Assembly: GCF_019090095.1 (NCBI RefSeq)
Contig: NZ_JAGQFP010000001.1
Coordinates: 1,674,001 to 1,738,000, forward strand
Source of the DNA: Stutzerimonas stutzeri
GTDB lineage: Bacteria > Pseudomonadota > Gammaproteobacteria > Pseudomonadales > Pseudomonadaceae
DNA: 64,000 bases
Reading direction: 5' to 3'
The position numbers were made by a program, and so were the translations under genes. Positions within the stretch are counted from its first letter, which is position 1. The number at the start of each line of letters is the position of its first letter. Shown in pieces: positions 16,801-26,320 of this stretch. The notes under the pieces are model-generated. The model did no database searches, had not been told where the DNA came from, and saw nothing but the letters and a program-made list of their open reading frames with translations.

Positions 16801-17904
16801 CGCGACGTTGGTCGCCAGCACGATCTTGCGGCCCGGTCGCGGCTGGAAGATCTTCTGCTGCTCGGCGGGCGTCAGCCTCGCGTACAGCGGCAGCACCTCG
16901 GTGAATTTCAGGTTGGCCTTGCGCAGCACCTCGGCGGCGTCGCGAATTTCCCGCTCGCCCGGCAGGAACACCAGCACATCGCCGGGGCGCTTGCCGATGC
17001 TGCGCTCGTGGGCATCGATCTCGTCCAGCGCCGCCAGGATGCCTTGGTCGACGGTGAGGTCATCCTCGACCCGATTGCCGTCCTCGTCGGTCTCCGCCGC
17101 CAGTGGCCGATACCAGGTTTCCACCGGGTAGGTACGCCCGGAGACCTCGACGATCGGCGCACCCGGAAGGCCGGCCCCGCCAAAGTGCTCGGAGAAGCGC
17201 TCCAGGTCGATGGTCGCCGAGGTGATGATGACTTTCAGGTCGGGCCGGCGCGGCAGCAGCGTCTTGAGGTAGCCGAGCAGAAAATCGATGTTGAGGCTGC
17301 GTTCATGGGCTTCGTCGACGATGATGGTGTCGTAGCGTTCGAGGAAGCGATCGTGCTGGGTTTCGGCCAGGAGGATGCCGTCAGTCATCAGCTTGATCAG
17401 CGAGCTGTCCTTGCTCTGGTCCTCGAAGCGCACCTGATAACCGACCAGCTCGCCCAGCGGCGTACCGATCTCCTCGGCCACCCGTGTGGCGACGCTGCGC
17501 GCAGCCAACCGGCGGGGTTGGGTGTGGCCGATCAGGCCATGCACACCCCGCCCGATCTCCAGGCAAATCTTCGGCAGCTGGGTGGTCTTGCCCGAGCCCG
17601 TTTCGCCGGCAATCACCAGAACCTGATGTTTTTCCAGCGCGGCCTTGATCTCGTCGCGCTTGGCGGCGATCGGCAAGCTGTCGTCGTAGCGCATGACCGG
17701 CACGCTCTGGCGCCGCGCCTCGACCTTGGCCACCGAGGCCTGGAAGCGCTCGAGCCACTGGGCCAGGCGTACTTCATCAATGGGGGCGGCGCCGGCCTTC
17801 TTGCGCAGGTCGTGCAGCTGACGACGCAAGCGATGGCGATCGGCGTACATCGCCTGGTCGAGATTTTTAAGGAGTTGCTCGAAAGCGGGCGTTGCGTCGG
17901 TCAT
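13804..17904 (-). CDS. hrpA: ATP-dependent RNA helicase HrpA
   Basis: DEAH-box helicase of 1366 residues (E. coli HrpA is 1300). Motif I is GETGSGKT at 100-107, motif II DEAH at 197-200, motif III SATI and motif VI QRKGRCGR. The helicase-associated domain and the long HrpA-specific C-terminal region (DUF3418-type) follow. Residues about 635-690 hold a low-complexity insertion rich in Gly, Ser and Ala, not expected from other HrpA proteins, which may be a flexible linker. HrpA acts on stalled or collided ribosomes in E. coli. No strong ribosome binding site precedes the ATG at 17904. It stands alone; a hairpin separates it from the peptidase gene upstream. Confidence 0.96.
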   Translation of the reverse strand: MTDATPAFEQLLKNLDQAMYADRHRLRRQLHDLRKKAGAAPIDEVRLAQWLERFQASVAKVEARRQSVPVMRYDDSLPIAAKRDEIKAALEKHQVLVIAGETGSGKTTQLPKICLEIGRGVHGLIGHTQPRRLAARSVATRVAEEIGTPLGELVGYQVRFEDQSKDSSLIKLMTDGILLAETQHDRFLERYDTIIVDEAHERSLNIDFLLGYLKTLLPRRPDLKVIITSATIDLERFSEHFGGAGLPGAPIVEVSGRTYPVETWYRPLAAETDEDGNRVEDDLTVDQGILAALDEIDAHERSIGKRPGDVLVFLPGEREIRDAAEVLRKANLKFTEVLPLYARLTPAEQQKIFQPRPGRKIVLATNVAETSLTVPGIRYVIDSGTARISRYSYRAKVQRLPIEAVSQASANQRKGRCGRVEPGICIRLYSEEDFLSRPEFTDPEILRTNLAAVILQMLHLRLGQIEDFPFIEPPDGKAISDGFNLLQELSAVSRENQLTPLGRQLARLPIDPRLGRMLLEAATLGSMAEVLIVASALSVQDVRERPADRQQQADQAHAQWKDPDSDFAALINLWRGFEEQRQALGSNALRTWCRKNFLNYLRLREWRDAHRQLMLIVRELQLGAGRSADGSGQRTHVGKAGRVEDGEASSTRPAPAAPTTDNKVNAILRQQHEASEAAQKAKGYAAVHKAILAGLLSQIGHKTEEGDFLGARQRRFWVHPSSVIGRKKPNWIMAAELVETTKLFARMVAKIEPDWIEPLAGHLIKKNHFEPHWEKKRGQVVAYEQVTLYGMIVVGRRPVHYGPIDPPAARELFIREGLVRGEMHSRAKALTANRELLELFDELEAKARRRDIIADEDTLFAYYDARVPHDIYQTASFETWYKRESQKNPQLLVMRDEDVLARDASEVTAAQYPDHLRIGELQLPLEYHFEPNHPRDGVTLRVPAPLLPQLRAERLDWLVPGLIEAKAVALVRNLPKAIRKNFVPVPDFVKAALSKITFGEGALPEALGRELLRMTGARVSDEAWAEAAMGLESHLKMNIEVVDARGKFLGEGRDLAELTARFSEASQAALAPPQQKAEQKPVEAKGFAQVAEKAQAKMAGLSMTVYPALVEEAGVVKEGRFPTQAEADYQHRRALQRLLLQQLAEPAKYLRNKLPGLTELALLYRDMGKVDALVEDILLASLDSCILDGETQLPRDGAALASLAERKRGDWAAHAERLARLTLDILKLWHGLQKRFKGKIDLAQAVALNDIKAQLANLVYPGFVRETPGEWLKEYPRYLKAVEQRFEKIGAQLQRDRVWSGELAGYWEQYQARLKKHQQEGKRDPELTLYRWMLEEYRVSLWAQQLGTKMAVSDKRLNKQWSQVEV

Positions 17905-17986
17905 GGACAGCCGTAAGCGATTTCGTGAAGGGCGCGATTGTCGCAGATTTGCCCGGCTGGCCGTAAGGAAAGGGATTGGCGGAAGG

Positions 17987-18010
17987 ACCGCGCCGGCGAA
18001 CCGGCGCGGT
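17987..18010 (-). terminator. Hairpin after the M28 aminopeptidase gene
   Basis: A perfect 10-bp stem (17987-17996 / 18001-18010) with a four-base loop lies 11 bp beyond the stop codon of the minus-strand peptidase gene. The T-content after it is modest. Confidence 0.65.
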
Positions 18011-18020
18011 GATCAGGCGA

Positions 18021-19625
18021 TCAACGGATCCAATGACCCCAGCGGGACTTCTCCTGTGCCCGTTGGATGCGCAGTGTGCCAATGCTCTGCTTCGCCGCTG
18101 CCGCTTTCTCGTCGTCGATCATCTTGGTCGACAGCGATAGCCAGCTGGTGGCGAAGGCCAAGGCATCGCCGTGCAGCTCCAACGCCTCGGTGGAGATGTT
18201 GCCAAGCTTGTCGCATGCACTGTGGTAGCACGGGTCATAAGCCTCCCCGGCCGTACCGCCGTAGCGCTGCGCCTGCTCCACGCTCTTGATGTCCTCGGCG
18301 CCGGTGAACAGCCCGCCAAAGGCGATGCCGTCGTCGAAGAACTGCGCATAGTCGGAGCGGAAGTCGATCTCGGTACCCTCGGACGGCGCGTTGCGCAGCT
18401 GGAAGTAGGTTCGCAGCAGACGTTCGATGGCACCGGAGCCGGGCGGGCCTTGCAGGCCGAAATCGGAGCCGTCGCCGTCATAGATGAAGTTCGCGTAGTT
18501 CGGCGAGCCGATCATGTCGACGTTCAGGTACGCCTTGATCTGCTGCTTTTCCTCCTCCGGCAACTGATTGACGTAGTAGGTCGAACCCACCAGGCCCGAC
18601 TCCTCGGCCCCCCACCAGGCGAAGCGCACCTTGTTCAACGGGTGGGCCTTGCTCATCAGCGTGGCCATTTCCAGCAGCGCTGCGCTACCGGAGCCGTTGT
18701 CGTTGATCCCCGGCCCTTCGAACACCGAGTCCAGGTGCGCACCGACCATCACCACGTTGTTCGGATTGCCACGACGGGTCTCGGCCAGCACGTTGTAGGT
18801 TTCCGACTGCTTGCGGACCACGTCGACGTTCATGCTCAGCTGCAGCCCATCGGTCTGCGACCAGGCGACGCCGTTATCGTACGTCGCGAACATCACCGGG
18901 ATGCCGCCCTGATAATCCTCGCCCAGGGTGGCGACCAGCAGGCCCTTGCGGTCCTCGGTGTCGCCCTGGTTGAAGATGATCGCCCCGGCCGCGCCGGCCG
19001 CCGCCGCGTTGGTCGCCTTGTCCCCGAACGGGCAGGAGCCGCGCTGCATCAAGGCAATGGCACCGGCCGGGAAGCCGGCAAAGTCCGAGGCCTCACAGCC
19101 GCTGGTCGAGGTATTGCCCAATCCCAACGCCAGGTCGACCGGCACCACGGGCGCGGTGACATTGCCCGGATCGGTCTGGTCGGCGTAGGTGAAGTCCTCT
19201 TCCCAGGTGTACTGCATCGGCTGCGGTGTCACCGCCGCCAGCGTGCCCGGCCCTGCGGGATAGAACGCCAGGAACGGGAAAGCCTGCACCCGAACCCGGT
19301 AGCCGGCGCGCTCGAGCGTGCTACGCACGTAGTCCACCGAGGCCTGATAACCCGACAGACCGGACGCGCGATTGCCCTGGTTCAGGGAGGCGATGTCCTG
19401 CAGGTTCTGCAGGTGCGTCATGATGTTGCTCGCCTGCATACAGCGCGGAAGCCCCAACGGGGTGCCGACCAGTAGCGGAGACTTGCAGATACGAGCGTCG
19501 GGCTTGCCAGGCGACCAGTACTCATTGAACGCGGCAGGCTCGGCGGTAGGTGCAGCCAGGGCTGCGGTGGAGGCGAGAAAAGCGAAAGAAGCAACTACCC
19601 GACGTGCATTGTTTTTTTTCTGCAT
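18021..19625 (-). CDS. Secreted M28 leucine aminopeptidase (PaAP-like)
   Basis: Zinc aminopeptidase of 534 residues, very close to the P. aeruginosa secreted aminopeptidase PaAP (536 residues), which leaves the cell by type II secretion. A signal peptide (about 1-24, cut at ALAA) is followed by a PA domain inserted around 150-290. The M28 core shows zinc ligands in GAHLDSV and INDNGSG, the catalytic Glu and ligand in WGAEESGLVGS, LNVDMIGSP, and the closing CYHSACD. The start at 19625 (MQKKNN) has AAGGATGAG upstream; longer readings have no signal peptide. The product releases N-terminal hydrophobic residues from peptides outside the cell. Quorum control, known for PaAP, cannot be judged here. 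Confidence 0.95.
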   Translation of the reverse strand: MQKKNNARRVVASFAFLASTAALAAPTAEPAAFNEYWSPGKPDARICKSPLLVGTPLGLPRCMQASNIMTHLQNLQDIASLNQGNRASGLSGYQASVDYVRSTLERAGYRVRVQAFPFLAFYPAGPGTLAAVTPQPMQYTWEEDFTYADQTDPGNVTAPVVPVDLALGLGNTSTSGCEASDFAGFPAGAIALMQRGSCPFGDKATNAAAAGAAGAIIFNQGDTEDRKGLLVATLGEDYQGGIPVMFATYDNGVAWSQTDGLQLSMNVDVVRKQSETYNVLAETRRGNPNNVVMVGAHLDSVFEGPGINDNGSGSAALLEMATLMSKAHPLNKVRFAWWGAEESGLVGSTYYVNQLPEEEKQQIKAYLNVDMIGSPNYANFIYDGDGSDFGLQGPPGSGAIERLLRTYFQLRNAPSEGTEIDFRSDYAQFFDDGIAFGGLFTGAEDIKSVEQAQRYGGTAGEAYDPCYHSACDKLGNISTEALELHGDALAFATSWLSLSTKMIDDEKAAAAKQSIGTLRIQRAQEKSRWGHWIR

Positions 19626-19852
19626 GGGTAACTCATCCTTGCAACGAGATTGATGGGCAGGCCGCAAATGGCATGCGCCATCGTCCCCTACTGCACAAAG
19701 TGGACGCGGCCATAGGGGACTAGACCGCTCCGCCTGTGCAGGCGTTCGCCGGCGGGCGACGGTTGCGCGACCGTTGGTCGCTCCGCTTGGCACGCACTGT
19801 CGAACGCCTCAGCCACGCCTCGCTGCGGGGCGCCTCGGCCGTTACCGCGCCC

Positions 19853-21538
19853 TCATACGCGGAACTGCCCGACCAGCCGTTGCAGATGCTCACCTAATCC
19901 GTTGAGTTCGCGCGCGGTCTGGGCGCCTTCGGCGGCATCACTGGCCACGCCGTCTACCGCATCGGCGATGTGGTGCACGCTGCGGTTTATCTCCTCGGCC
20001 ACGGCGGTCTGCTCTTCGGCGGCGCTGGCGATCTGCGCGTTCATCGAGTTGATCGTGCCGATCAACGCCGCGATGGCGTCCAGGGACTCGCCCGCCTGAT
20101 TGGCCTGCTGACGGGTCGCTTCGCCTTTCTCCCCAGCGCGCAGCATGGTTGTCACGGTGTGTGAGGTGGCCGTTTGCAGGCGATCGATCATGCTCTGGAT
20201 CTCACCGGTGCTCTGCTGCGTGCGGCTGGCCAGCGCGCGGACTTCGTCGGCGACCACGGCGAACCCCCGGCCCGCCTCGCCGGCACGCGCCGCTTCGATA
20301 GCAGCGTTAAGCGCCAGCAGGTTGGTTTGCTCGGCAATCGCGCGAATCACATCGAGGACGCCGACGATGCCGTGCACATCCTGCTGCAGCCCTGCGAGCG
20401 ATGTCCCGCTTTCACGCAACTCACCAACCAGCTCATGAATCTGTTCGATGCTTCGATCCACGACCTGCTTGGCCGCCAAGCCCTGCTGGTCGGTCTGTTG
20501 CGCCGCTTCGGCCGCACGTTGGGCGCTCATGGCGACCTCATGGGCAGCGGCGGACATCTCGTTGATCGCCGTGGCGACCTGATCGGTTTCATGTCGCTGA
20601 TCGGCCATCGCCTGCTCGGAGCGCTGTGCCTGACCGGCCACCGCGCCGACCAGGCCGGTGAGCTGCGTGGTGGTGCCGGCGACCTGCTGTACCAGTGAAT
20701 GGATCTTCTCGACGAAGCGGTTGAAGGATCCGGCCAGTTCTCCCAGCTCGTCACGGCTGTTGACAGCCAGTCGCTGGGTCAGATCACCGTCACCTGCCGC
20801 CATGTCATCGAGGTTGTGCTTGACCCGCAGCAACGGCTGTAGAATCGCATTGCTCATGAACAACGCCAGGCCGACAACCAGGACCAACAATGCGGCGGCG
20901 GAACCGAGCATGATGCCGGTCAGCCGATCGATGCGCTGCTGGAACACGTCGCGCGCCGCCTGGACATCACGCTCCACGCCGTCGAGGTTCAACGAGGTGC
21001 CGAAGGCCAGCTTCCATTTCGGCAGGTACTCGGCGTAGCCGATCTTCGGCACGAGCGTCTTGCTGCCCGGCATTTCGAAGCTGTATTGGACGTAGTGCGT
21101 CCCGTTCTGACCGGCCTTGACCAGATCACGAATCGCATAGACTCCGTTGGGATCCTGATAGCTGTAGAAGCTCTGGCCGATCTTGTCTTGCGTGTTGCCT
21201 TGCAGCACCCGCACGGCCTGATCGTCGTATCCCCAGAAGTAGCCTTCGGTGCCGTATGAAAGCCCCTGGAGCAACCGCACCGCTTCAGCGCGCGCGGCCA
21301 TATCGCCATCGGCGGAGCGGTCATAAAGCGGACCGATCGCGGTGCGCGCCACATCGACATAGTGCTTGAGTTCGGCACGACGATCGCGGGTCAGGCTTTC
21401 GCGCGTCTGAGCTTCCTGCCGGATCGCCAGGTCTCGCAGTTCATAAACGGCAACGCCGCTTAGCACGACGGCGAGGAGCAATGTCGGCGCTACTCCCAGT
21501 AACAACAACTTCCCTCGTAAACGCAGCTTGGACAGCAT
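19853..21538 (-). CDS. Methyl-accepting chemotaxis protein with single Cache domain
   Basis: Chemoreceptor of 561 residues. A first membrane helix (about 10-33) leads to a periplasmic sCache_2-type sensor (about 35-190; note [27 protein letters not shown]). A second membrane helix (about 205-230) is followed by HAMP and the long signalling coiled coil. The hairpin tip is the conserved [18 protein letters not shown], with [17 protein letters not shown] after it. sCache_2 receptors usually bind small organic acids; the ligand is unknown. There is no C-terminal CheR-tether pentapeptide: the protein ends LVGQFRV. A monocistronic gene, as is common for such receptors. Confidence 0.94.
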   Translation of the reverse strand: MLSKLRLRGKLLLLGVAPTLLLAVVLSGVAVYELRDLAIRQEAQTRESLTRDRRAELKHYVDVARTAIGPLYDRSADGDMAARAEAVRLLQGLSYGTEGYFWGYDDQAVRVLQGNTQDKIGQSFYSYQDPNGVYAIRDLVKAGQNGTHYVQYSFEMPGSKTLVPKIGYAEYLPKWKLAFGTSLNLDGVERDVQAARDVFQQRIDRLTGIMLGSAAALLVLVVGLALFMSNAILQPLLRVKHNLDDMAAGDGDLTQRLAVNSRDELGELAGSFNRFVEKIHSLVQQVAGTTTQLTGLVGAVAGQAQRSEQAMADQRHETDQVATAINEMSAAAHEVAMSAQRAAEAAQQTDQQGLAAKQVVDRSIEQIHELVGELRESGTSLAGLQQDVHGIVGVLDVIRAIAEQTNLLALNAAIEAARAGEAGRGFAVVADEVRALASRTQQSTGEIQSMIDRLQTATSHTVTTMLRAGEKGEATRQQANQAGESLDAIAALIGTINSMNAQIASAAEEQTAVAEEINRSVHHIADAVDGVASDAAEGAQTARELNGLGEHLQRLVGQFRV

Positions 21539-21671
21539 GACGGCAAACCCCCATTAAATGTGCGGATTAATACCAGCATTGTGTCAGTTCGCCAGCAGAA
21601 CGGGAATGGCTCGAACGCCGCAGCGGGGCAGTACGCCAACGGTATCGACCCGGTGACTAGCCCAACGAAAA

Positions 21672-21691
21672 AGCCCCGCCGAAGCGGGGCT
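21672..21691 (-). terminator. Rho-independent terminator of fadD1
   Basis: An 8-bp stem AGCCCCGC / GCGGGGCT with a four-base loop; read on the minus strand it is followed by TTTTT. It lies 18 bp past the fadD1 stop codon. Confidence 0.88.
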
Positions 21692-21709
21692 TTCATACAG
21701 CGGCTAACG

Positions 21710-23398
21710 TCACTTCTTGCCTAGCTTTCTCAGCTCTTCATCGCGCAGCTCGCGACGCAGTATCTTGCCGACATTGGTGGTCGGCAGACTGTCACGGAAC
21801 TCCACCGTCTTAGGCCGCTTGTAGCCGGTGACATTGTCGTGCATGTGCTGCATGACCTGTTCCTTGGTCAGGCTTTCGCCCGGTTTGACCACCACGAACA
21901 GCTTGATCGCCTCACCCGACTTTTCGTCCGGAACGCCGATCGCTGCGCATTGCAGTACACCCGGCAGCGTGGCGAGGACGTCTTCCAACTCGTTGGGATA
22001 CACGTTGAAACCGGACACCAGGATCATGTCCTTCTTGCGATCGACGATGCGCATGTAGCCGTCGTCCTGGATGATGCCGATGTCACCGGTCTTCAACCAG
22101 CCCTGCTCGTCGAGCACTTCGGCGGTGGCTTCCGGGCGTTGCCAATAGCCTTTCATCACCTGTGGGCCCTTCACGCAAAGCTCGCCGGTCGCGCCGATCG
22201 GCAGCTCGTTGCCCTCGTCGTCGATGACCCTGCATTGCGTCGACGGCATGGGAATGCCGATGGTGCCTATCTGGATGCCGCTGAAGGGATTGACCGAAAC
22301 AACCGGACTGGTTTCGGTCATGCCGAACCCTTCGCAGATCGAGCAACCGGTGACCTGCTGCCAGCGCTCTGCCGCGGCCAGCTGCAGCGCCATGCCACCC
22401 GAGAAGGTCGCTTTCAGCGCGGAAAAGTCCAGTTTGCGGAAATCTTCGTTGTTGCACAGCGCCACGAACAGCGTATTGAGCCCGACGAAACCGGTGAAAC
22501 GGTACTTGCCGAGATCCTTGACGAAGGCCGGCAGGTCGCGCGGGTTGGTGATCAGCACGTTATGCGCACCGATCAGCATCATCGTCATGCAATGAAAGGT
22601 AAACGCGTAGATGTGATAGAGCGGCAGGGGCGCAACCATGGTCTCGCAGCCACTGCCAAGCTCGGTGCCCATCAGTCCACGACACTGAAGCATGTTGGCG
22701 ACGAGGTTGCGGTGGGTCAGCATGGCGCCTTTGGCCACGCCGGTGGTGCCGCCGGTGTACTGCAGCACCGCGATATCGTCGCCCGCGGGGTTGGCCTCGT
22801 TGGGCCGCTGGTTGCGGCCCTGGGCCAAGGCATCGTTGAGTTTGACGGCTTTGGGCAGGTTGAAGCTGGGCACCATCTTCTTGACGTGCTTGATCACCGC
22901 GTTGACCAGCAAGCGCTTGACGGTCGGTAGCATGTCGCCGACTTCGGTGATTACCACATGCCGGATGCCGGTTTTCGGCACCACTTCTTCGGCAAGGTGC
23001 GCCATGTTGGCCAGGCAGACCAGCGCCTTGGCGCCCGAATCGTTGAATTGATGCTCCATCTCCCGCGCGGTGTACAGCGGGTTGGTATTGACCACGATGA
23101 GGCCGGCGCGCATGGCACCGAACACGACGACCGGGTATTGCAGCAGGTTCGGCAACTGCACGGCGATACGATCGCCTGGCTGCAGGTCGGTGTGCTGCTG
23201 GAGATAAGCGGCAAACTCGCCGGAGAGCGTGTAGAGCTCTCCGTAGGTCAGGGTTCTACCGAGGTTGCTGAAGGCTGGTTTGTCCGCGAAGCGCTCGCAG
23301 GATGTCTTGAGGACAGCCTGGATGTTCCGGTACTCGTCGGGATTGATCTCACTCTCGACCCCGACAGGATATTTATCCTTCCAGAAGTTATCGGTCAT
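21710..23398 (-). CDS. fadD1: Long-chain fatty acid-CoA ligase FadD1
   Basis: Adenylate-forming enzyme of 562 residues that activates fatty acids to acyl-CoA at the inner membrane for beta-oxidation. The ATP/AMP signature YTGGTTGVAKG is at 214-224; the second motif GFGMTETSPVV and the fatty-acid signature around GWLKTGDIGIIQDDGYMRIVDR follow, as does the C-terminal catalytic lysine region PTTNVGKILRRELR. It is a paralogue of the neighbouring gene at 23618. The order (this gene downstream of the other, phaJ divergent) matches P. aeruginosa fadD1-fadD2-phaJ1, which is the basis of the symbol. AGGAG precedes the ATG. A 219-bp spacer separates the two genes, so it may have its own promoter. Confidence 0.94.
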   Translation of the reverse strand: MTDNFWKDKYPVGVESEINPDEYRNIQAVLKTSCERFADKPAFSNLGRTLTYGELYTLSGEFAAYLQQHTDLQPGDRIAVQLPNLLQYPVVVFGAMRAGLIVVNTNPLYTAREMEHQFNDSGAKALVCLANMAHLAEEVVPKTGIRHVVITEVGDMLPTVKRLLVNAVIKHVKKMVPSFNLPKAVKLNDALAQGRNQRPNEANPAGDDIAVLQYTGGTTGVAKGAMLTHRNLVANMLQCRGLMGTELGSGCETMVAPLPLYHIYAFTFHCMTMMLIGAHNVLITNPRDLPAFVKDLGKYRFTGFVGLNTLFVALCNNEDFRKLDFSALKATFSGGMALQLAAAERWQQVTGCSICEGFGMTETSPVVSVNPFSGIQIGTIGIPMPSTQCRVIDDEGNELPIGATGELCVKGPQVMKGYWQRPEATAEVLDEQGWLKTGDIGIIQDDGYMRIVDRKKDMILVSGFNVYPNELEDVLATLPGVLQCAAIGVPDEKSGEAIKLFVVVKPGESLTKEQVMQHMHDNVTGYKRPKTVEFRDSLPTTNVGKILRRELRDEELRKLGKK

Positions 23399-23617
23399 TG
23401 AACCCCCACTCCTAAGCGACAGCTTTACTGCATATAGCAGCTGTTTTGTTGTGTTTTGTTAACTTTTGTACCGAAACTCTGGTCAAAAGGCGGGCCGAGG
23501 TTAGCAGTTTTGAAGCAGCCCGAACAGAGCCTCATGCTCCTGCTTCGGCCATAAAGTGACCGCAAACCACCTATCGGTCACTCAGGCCTTACAGAAAAAT
23601 GTCGGAACCTGCGGCGA

Positions 23618-25306
23618 TCAGGCCTGATCGCGCAGCTCGCGCCGGAGGATCTTGCCCACCGGCGTCATCGGCAGGGAATCGCGGAACACGAAGTGGCGCG
23701 GAACCTTATAGCCGGTGAAGTTTTCCCGACAGTAGGCTTGCAGTTCCTCGGCGGTAAGACTGGCGTCGCTGCGCACCACGACCAATTTCACCGCTTCGCC
23801 CGATTTTTCATCCGGGACACCGACCGCCGCGCATGCGGCCACCTTCGGGTGAGCCATGACCACATCTTCGATCTCGTTCGGATAAACGTTGAATCCCGAG
23901 ACGATGATCATGTCTTTCTTGCGGTCGACGATGCGCACGAACCCGTCCGGATCGATCACCGCGATGTCGCCGGTCTTCAGCCAGCCGTCGGCGTCGAGCA
24001 CCTCGGCAGTGGCGTCGGGACGATGCCAGTAACCCTTCATGACCTGCGGGCCCTTGACGCACAGCTCACCCCGTTCGCCCAGCGGCAACTCGTTACCCTC
24101 GTCGTCGATCACCTTCAGCGTCGTGCCCGGTACCGGCAGGCCGACGGTACCCATGCGTGACTTGTCACCCTGGGGATTGGCGCAGACCACCGGCGAGGTT
24201 TCGGTCAGCCCGTAGCCCTCGGTCACCGTGACACCGGTCATGCTCTTCCAGCGTTCGGCTACCGCGGAGACCAGAGCCGTACCGCCCGAGTTGGTGCCTT
24301 TGAGCGCAGAGAAGTCGATTTTCTTGAAATCCCGATGCGCCATCAGCGCGACGAACAAGGTGTTGAGGCCGAGAAACGCGGTGAACCGCCACTTCTGCAG
24401 TTCCTTGACGAAGCCATCGATATCGCGCGGATTGGTGATCAGCACGTTGTGGTTGCCGGACACCATCATGCACATGCAGTTAACCGTGAAGGCATAGATG
24501 TGATACAGCGGAAGGGGCGCGATCATGATCTCCTGCCCTTCCTTGATGATGGTTTGGCCCCGATCGTCCAGTTGCTCCATGGTCGCCCGGACCTGCTGCA
24601 TATTGGCCACCAGGTTGCCGTGACTGAGCATGGCGCCCTTGGCCACGCCGGTGGTTCCGCCGGTGTATTGCAGCACGGCAGTGTCGTCCAGGGTCAGCGG
24701 CACCGGCTTGAGACTAAGGTGGCCGCCTTCACGCAGAACCTGCTTGAACGATTTCGCTTGCGGCAAGTTGTACTCGGGCACCATCTTTTTCAGGTGCTTG
24801 ACCGCGGCATTGACCAACAGCCCCTTGAGCGACGGCAGCATGTCACCGATGCGCGCCTCGATCAGCACCTCGATGTGGGTGTCCGGCAGTACCTCCTGCA
24901 CCAGCTTGCCGAAGGTATTCAGGTAAACCAGCCCGCGCACGCCGGAATCCTTGAACTGGTGACGCATCTCCCGGGCGGTGTAGAGCGGATTGGTATTGAC
25001 CACGATCAGCCCGGCACGCAAGGCGCCGAAAACAGCGATCGGGTACTGCAGCAGGTTGGGCATTTGCACGGCGATACGGTCACCAGGCTGCAGGTCGGTG
25101 TGATTCTGTAGCCAGGCCGCGAAGGCCGCCGAGTAGCGCTCCAGGTCGGCGTAGGTCAGGGTCACGCCCATATTGGTGAAGGCCGGGCGATTCGCATGGC
25201 TCTTGCAGGAGCGCTCGAATACTTCCACGACCGATCGGAAGCCCCCCATGTCGATATCGTTGGGCACACCAGCGGGACGTTTATCGTTCCAGAAGTCAGG
25301 TTGCAT
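23618..25306 (-). CDS. fadD2: Long-chain fatty acid-CoA ligase FadD2
   Basis: Second acyl-CoA synthetase, also 562 residues, colinear with FadD1 along the whole length. It has YTGGTTGVAKG at 214-224, GYGLTETSPVV, GWLKTGDIAVIDPDGFVRIVDR and the PMTPVGKILRREL closing motif. Retaining two full-length, intact copies suggests different chain-length or condition preferences, as reported for the two P. aeruginosa enzymes. The start (MQPDFWNDKRP) is supported by GAGG upstream and by the same N-terminus in the paralogue. It faces away from phaJ across 264 bp. I looked for a PsrA-type fatty-acid operator and did not see a convincing one. Confidence 0.94.
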   Translation of the reverse strand: MQPDFWNDKRPAGVPNDIDMGGFRSVVEVFERSCKSHANRPAFTNMGVTLTYADLERYSAAFAAWLQNHTDLQPGDRIAVQMPNLLQYPIAVFGALRAGLIVVNTNPLYTAREMRHQFKDSGVRGLVYLNTFGKLVQEVLPDTHIEVLIEARIGDMLPSLKGLLVNAAVKHLKKMVPEYNLPQAKSFKQVLREGGHLSLKPVPLTLDDTAVLQYTGGTTGVAKGAMLSHGNLVANMQQVRATMEQLDDRGQTIIKEGQEIMIAPLPLYHIYAFTVNCMCMMVSGNHNVLITNPRDIDGFVKELQKWRFTAFLGLNTLFVALMAHRDFKKIDFSALKGTNSGGTALVSAVAERWKSMTGVTVTEGYGLTETSPVVCANPQGDKSRMGTVGLPVPGTTLKVIDDEGNELPLGERGELCVKGPQVMKGYWHRPDATAEVLDADGWLKTGDIAVIDPDGFVRIVDRKKDMIIVSGFNVYPNEIEDVVMAHPKVAACAAVGVPDEKSGEAVKLVVVRSDASLTAEELQAYCRENFTGYKVPRHFVFRDSLPMTPVGKILRRELRDQA

Positions 25307-25570
25307 TATTATTGGCCTCGTTACCTGAGAGTGTCTGACCCGCGCTCGACGGGCTGTGGCGAACTTAGCAGCTCCGCATTGTCACGCAATAGCTCGGTCA
25401 CGAAATCAGCGACGTGAATCTCGCCCCACGGCAGCAAACCGGAGCCAGCCGGGACAATCGGCCCGCGGCGCCCTAGAATGCGGTCACGTCGCGACCCAAC
25501 GGTCGCCATTCATGACTGGCTGGGCGCCGCCGCAGCGGTCCTTCGTTCGTACCCGCATAGAGGTTTATCC

Positions 25571-26041
25571 ATGAGCACGCTGAGCAACACGCCCTACTCC
25601 GCCCTTGAGGTTGGCCAGACTGCAAGCTTCGAGAAGCAGGTCGAGGAGCGCGACATTCAGCTCTTCGCTGCCATGTCGGGCGACCGCAACCCGGTCCATC
25701 TCGACGCGGAATTCGCGGCCGGCACCCCGTTCAAGGAGCGTATCGCCCATGGCATGTTCAGCGGCGCCCTGATCAGCGCGGCGGTGGCCTGCACGCTGCC
25801 CGGCCCGGGCACCATCTACCTCGGCCAGACGATGAAATTCACCCGTCCGGTAAAGCTTGGCGACACCCTCACCGTACGCCTGGAAATCCTCGAGAAGCTG
25901 CCGAAGAATCGCGTGCGCATCGCCACCCGTGTGTTCAATCAGAACGATGAGCAGGTGGTCGACGGCGAAGCCGAGGTACTGGCGCCGCGCCGCGAGGAAA
26001 CCGTCGAGCTGAAAGACCTGCCGCCCATCACCTTCGGCTGA
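25571..26041 (+). CDS. phaJ: (R)-specific enoyl-CoA hydratase (PhaJ, MaoC-like)
   Basis: Hot-dog-fold hydratase of 156 residues that adds water to trans-2-enoyl-CoA to give (R)-3-hydroxyacyl-CoA, linking beta-oxidation to polyhydroxyalkanoate synthesis. The hydratase-2 motif is complete: D38 and H43 in GDRNPVHLD, followed by IAHGMFSGALIS. The C-terminal strand pattern (KFTRPVKLGDTLTVRLE, DGEAEVLAPR) fits PhaJ1/PhaJ4. The ATG at 25571 is preceded by AGAGG; an in-frame extension to 25478 has no family similarity. It is divergent from fadD2, as in P. aeruginosa, although the gene found between the two in that species is absent here. Confidence 0.92.
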   Translation: MSTLSNTPYSALEVGQTASFEKQVEERDIQLFAAMSGDRNPVHLDAEFAAGTPFKERIAHGMFSGALISAAVACTLPGPGTIYLGQTMKFTRPVKLGDTLTVRLEILEKLPKNRVRIATRVFNQNDEQVVDGEAEVLAPRREETVELKDLPPITFG

Positions 26042-26112
26042 GCGGCAGCCGGATCGGCAGCGTCTCCGATGCGCTGCCCCGGCACGCCTCCGCGCCTCTA
26101 GCCCGACCACCA

Positions 26113-26138
26113 GCAAGGTGCCGTTTCTGGCGCCTTGC
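26113..26138. terminator. Possible terminator hairpin after phaJ
   Basis: A 10-bp stem with one G-T wobble (26113-26122 / 26129-26138) and a GTTTCT loop, 72 bp after phaJ. No T-run follows. A smaller 7-bp hairpin is at 26056-26078. Confidence 0.35.
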
Positions 26139-26320
26139 CGCGCTGCGTTAAGCCCACCTCGTTTTTCGCTTCGCCCTCGCACCCCCGGTATTTGCCAGCA
26201 CAAGGCTATTACGGCCCTCGACTACGCCCCGTCTGCCGCACCGATGGAGGATGCGCGCCGGCCATCACGCGCCGACCATCGAGCTCGCCGTACAACAAGA
26301 ACAACACCGGGACCTCATCC

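Noticed and set aside
14479..17916. A very long open frame (1145 codons) on the plus strand opposite hrpA.
   Set aside because: It is the GC-driven shadow of hrpA: no ribosome binding site, no recognisable domain, and composition rich in Arg, Gln, Leu and His.
23399..23617. PsrA or FadR operator in the fadD1 upstream region.
   Set aside because: The T/G-rich stretch near 23445 has no matching inverted half-site.
26135..26320. Upstream extension of the pullulanase reading frame.
   Set aside because: It would bury the signal peptide that starts at 26321; composition is not protein-like.
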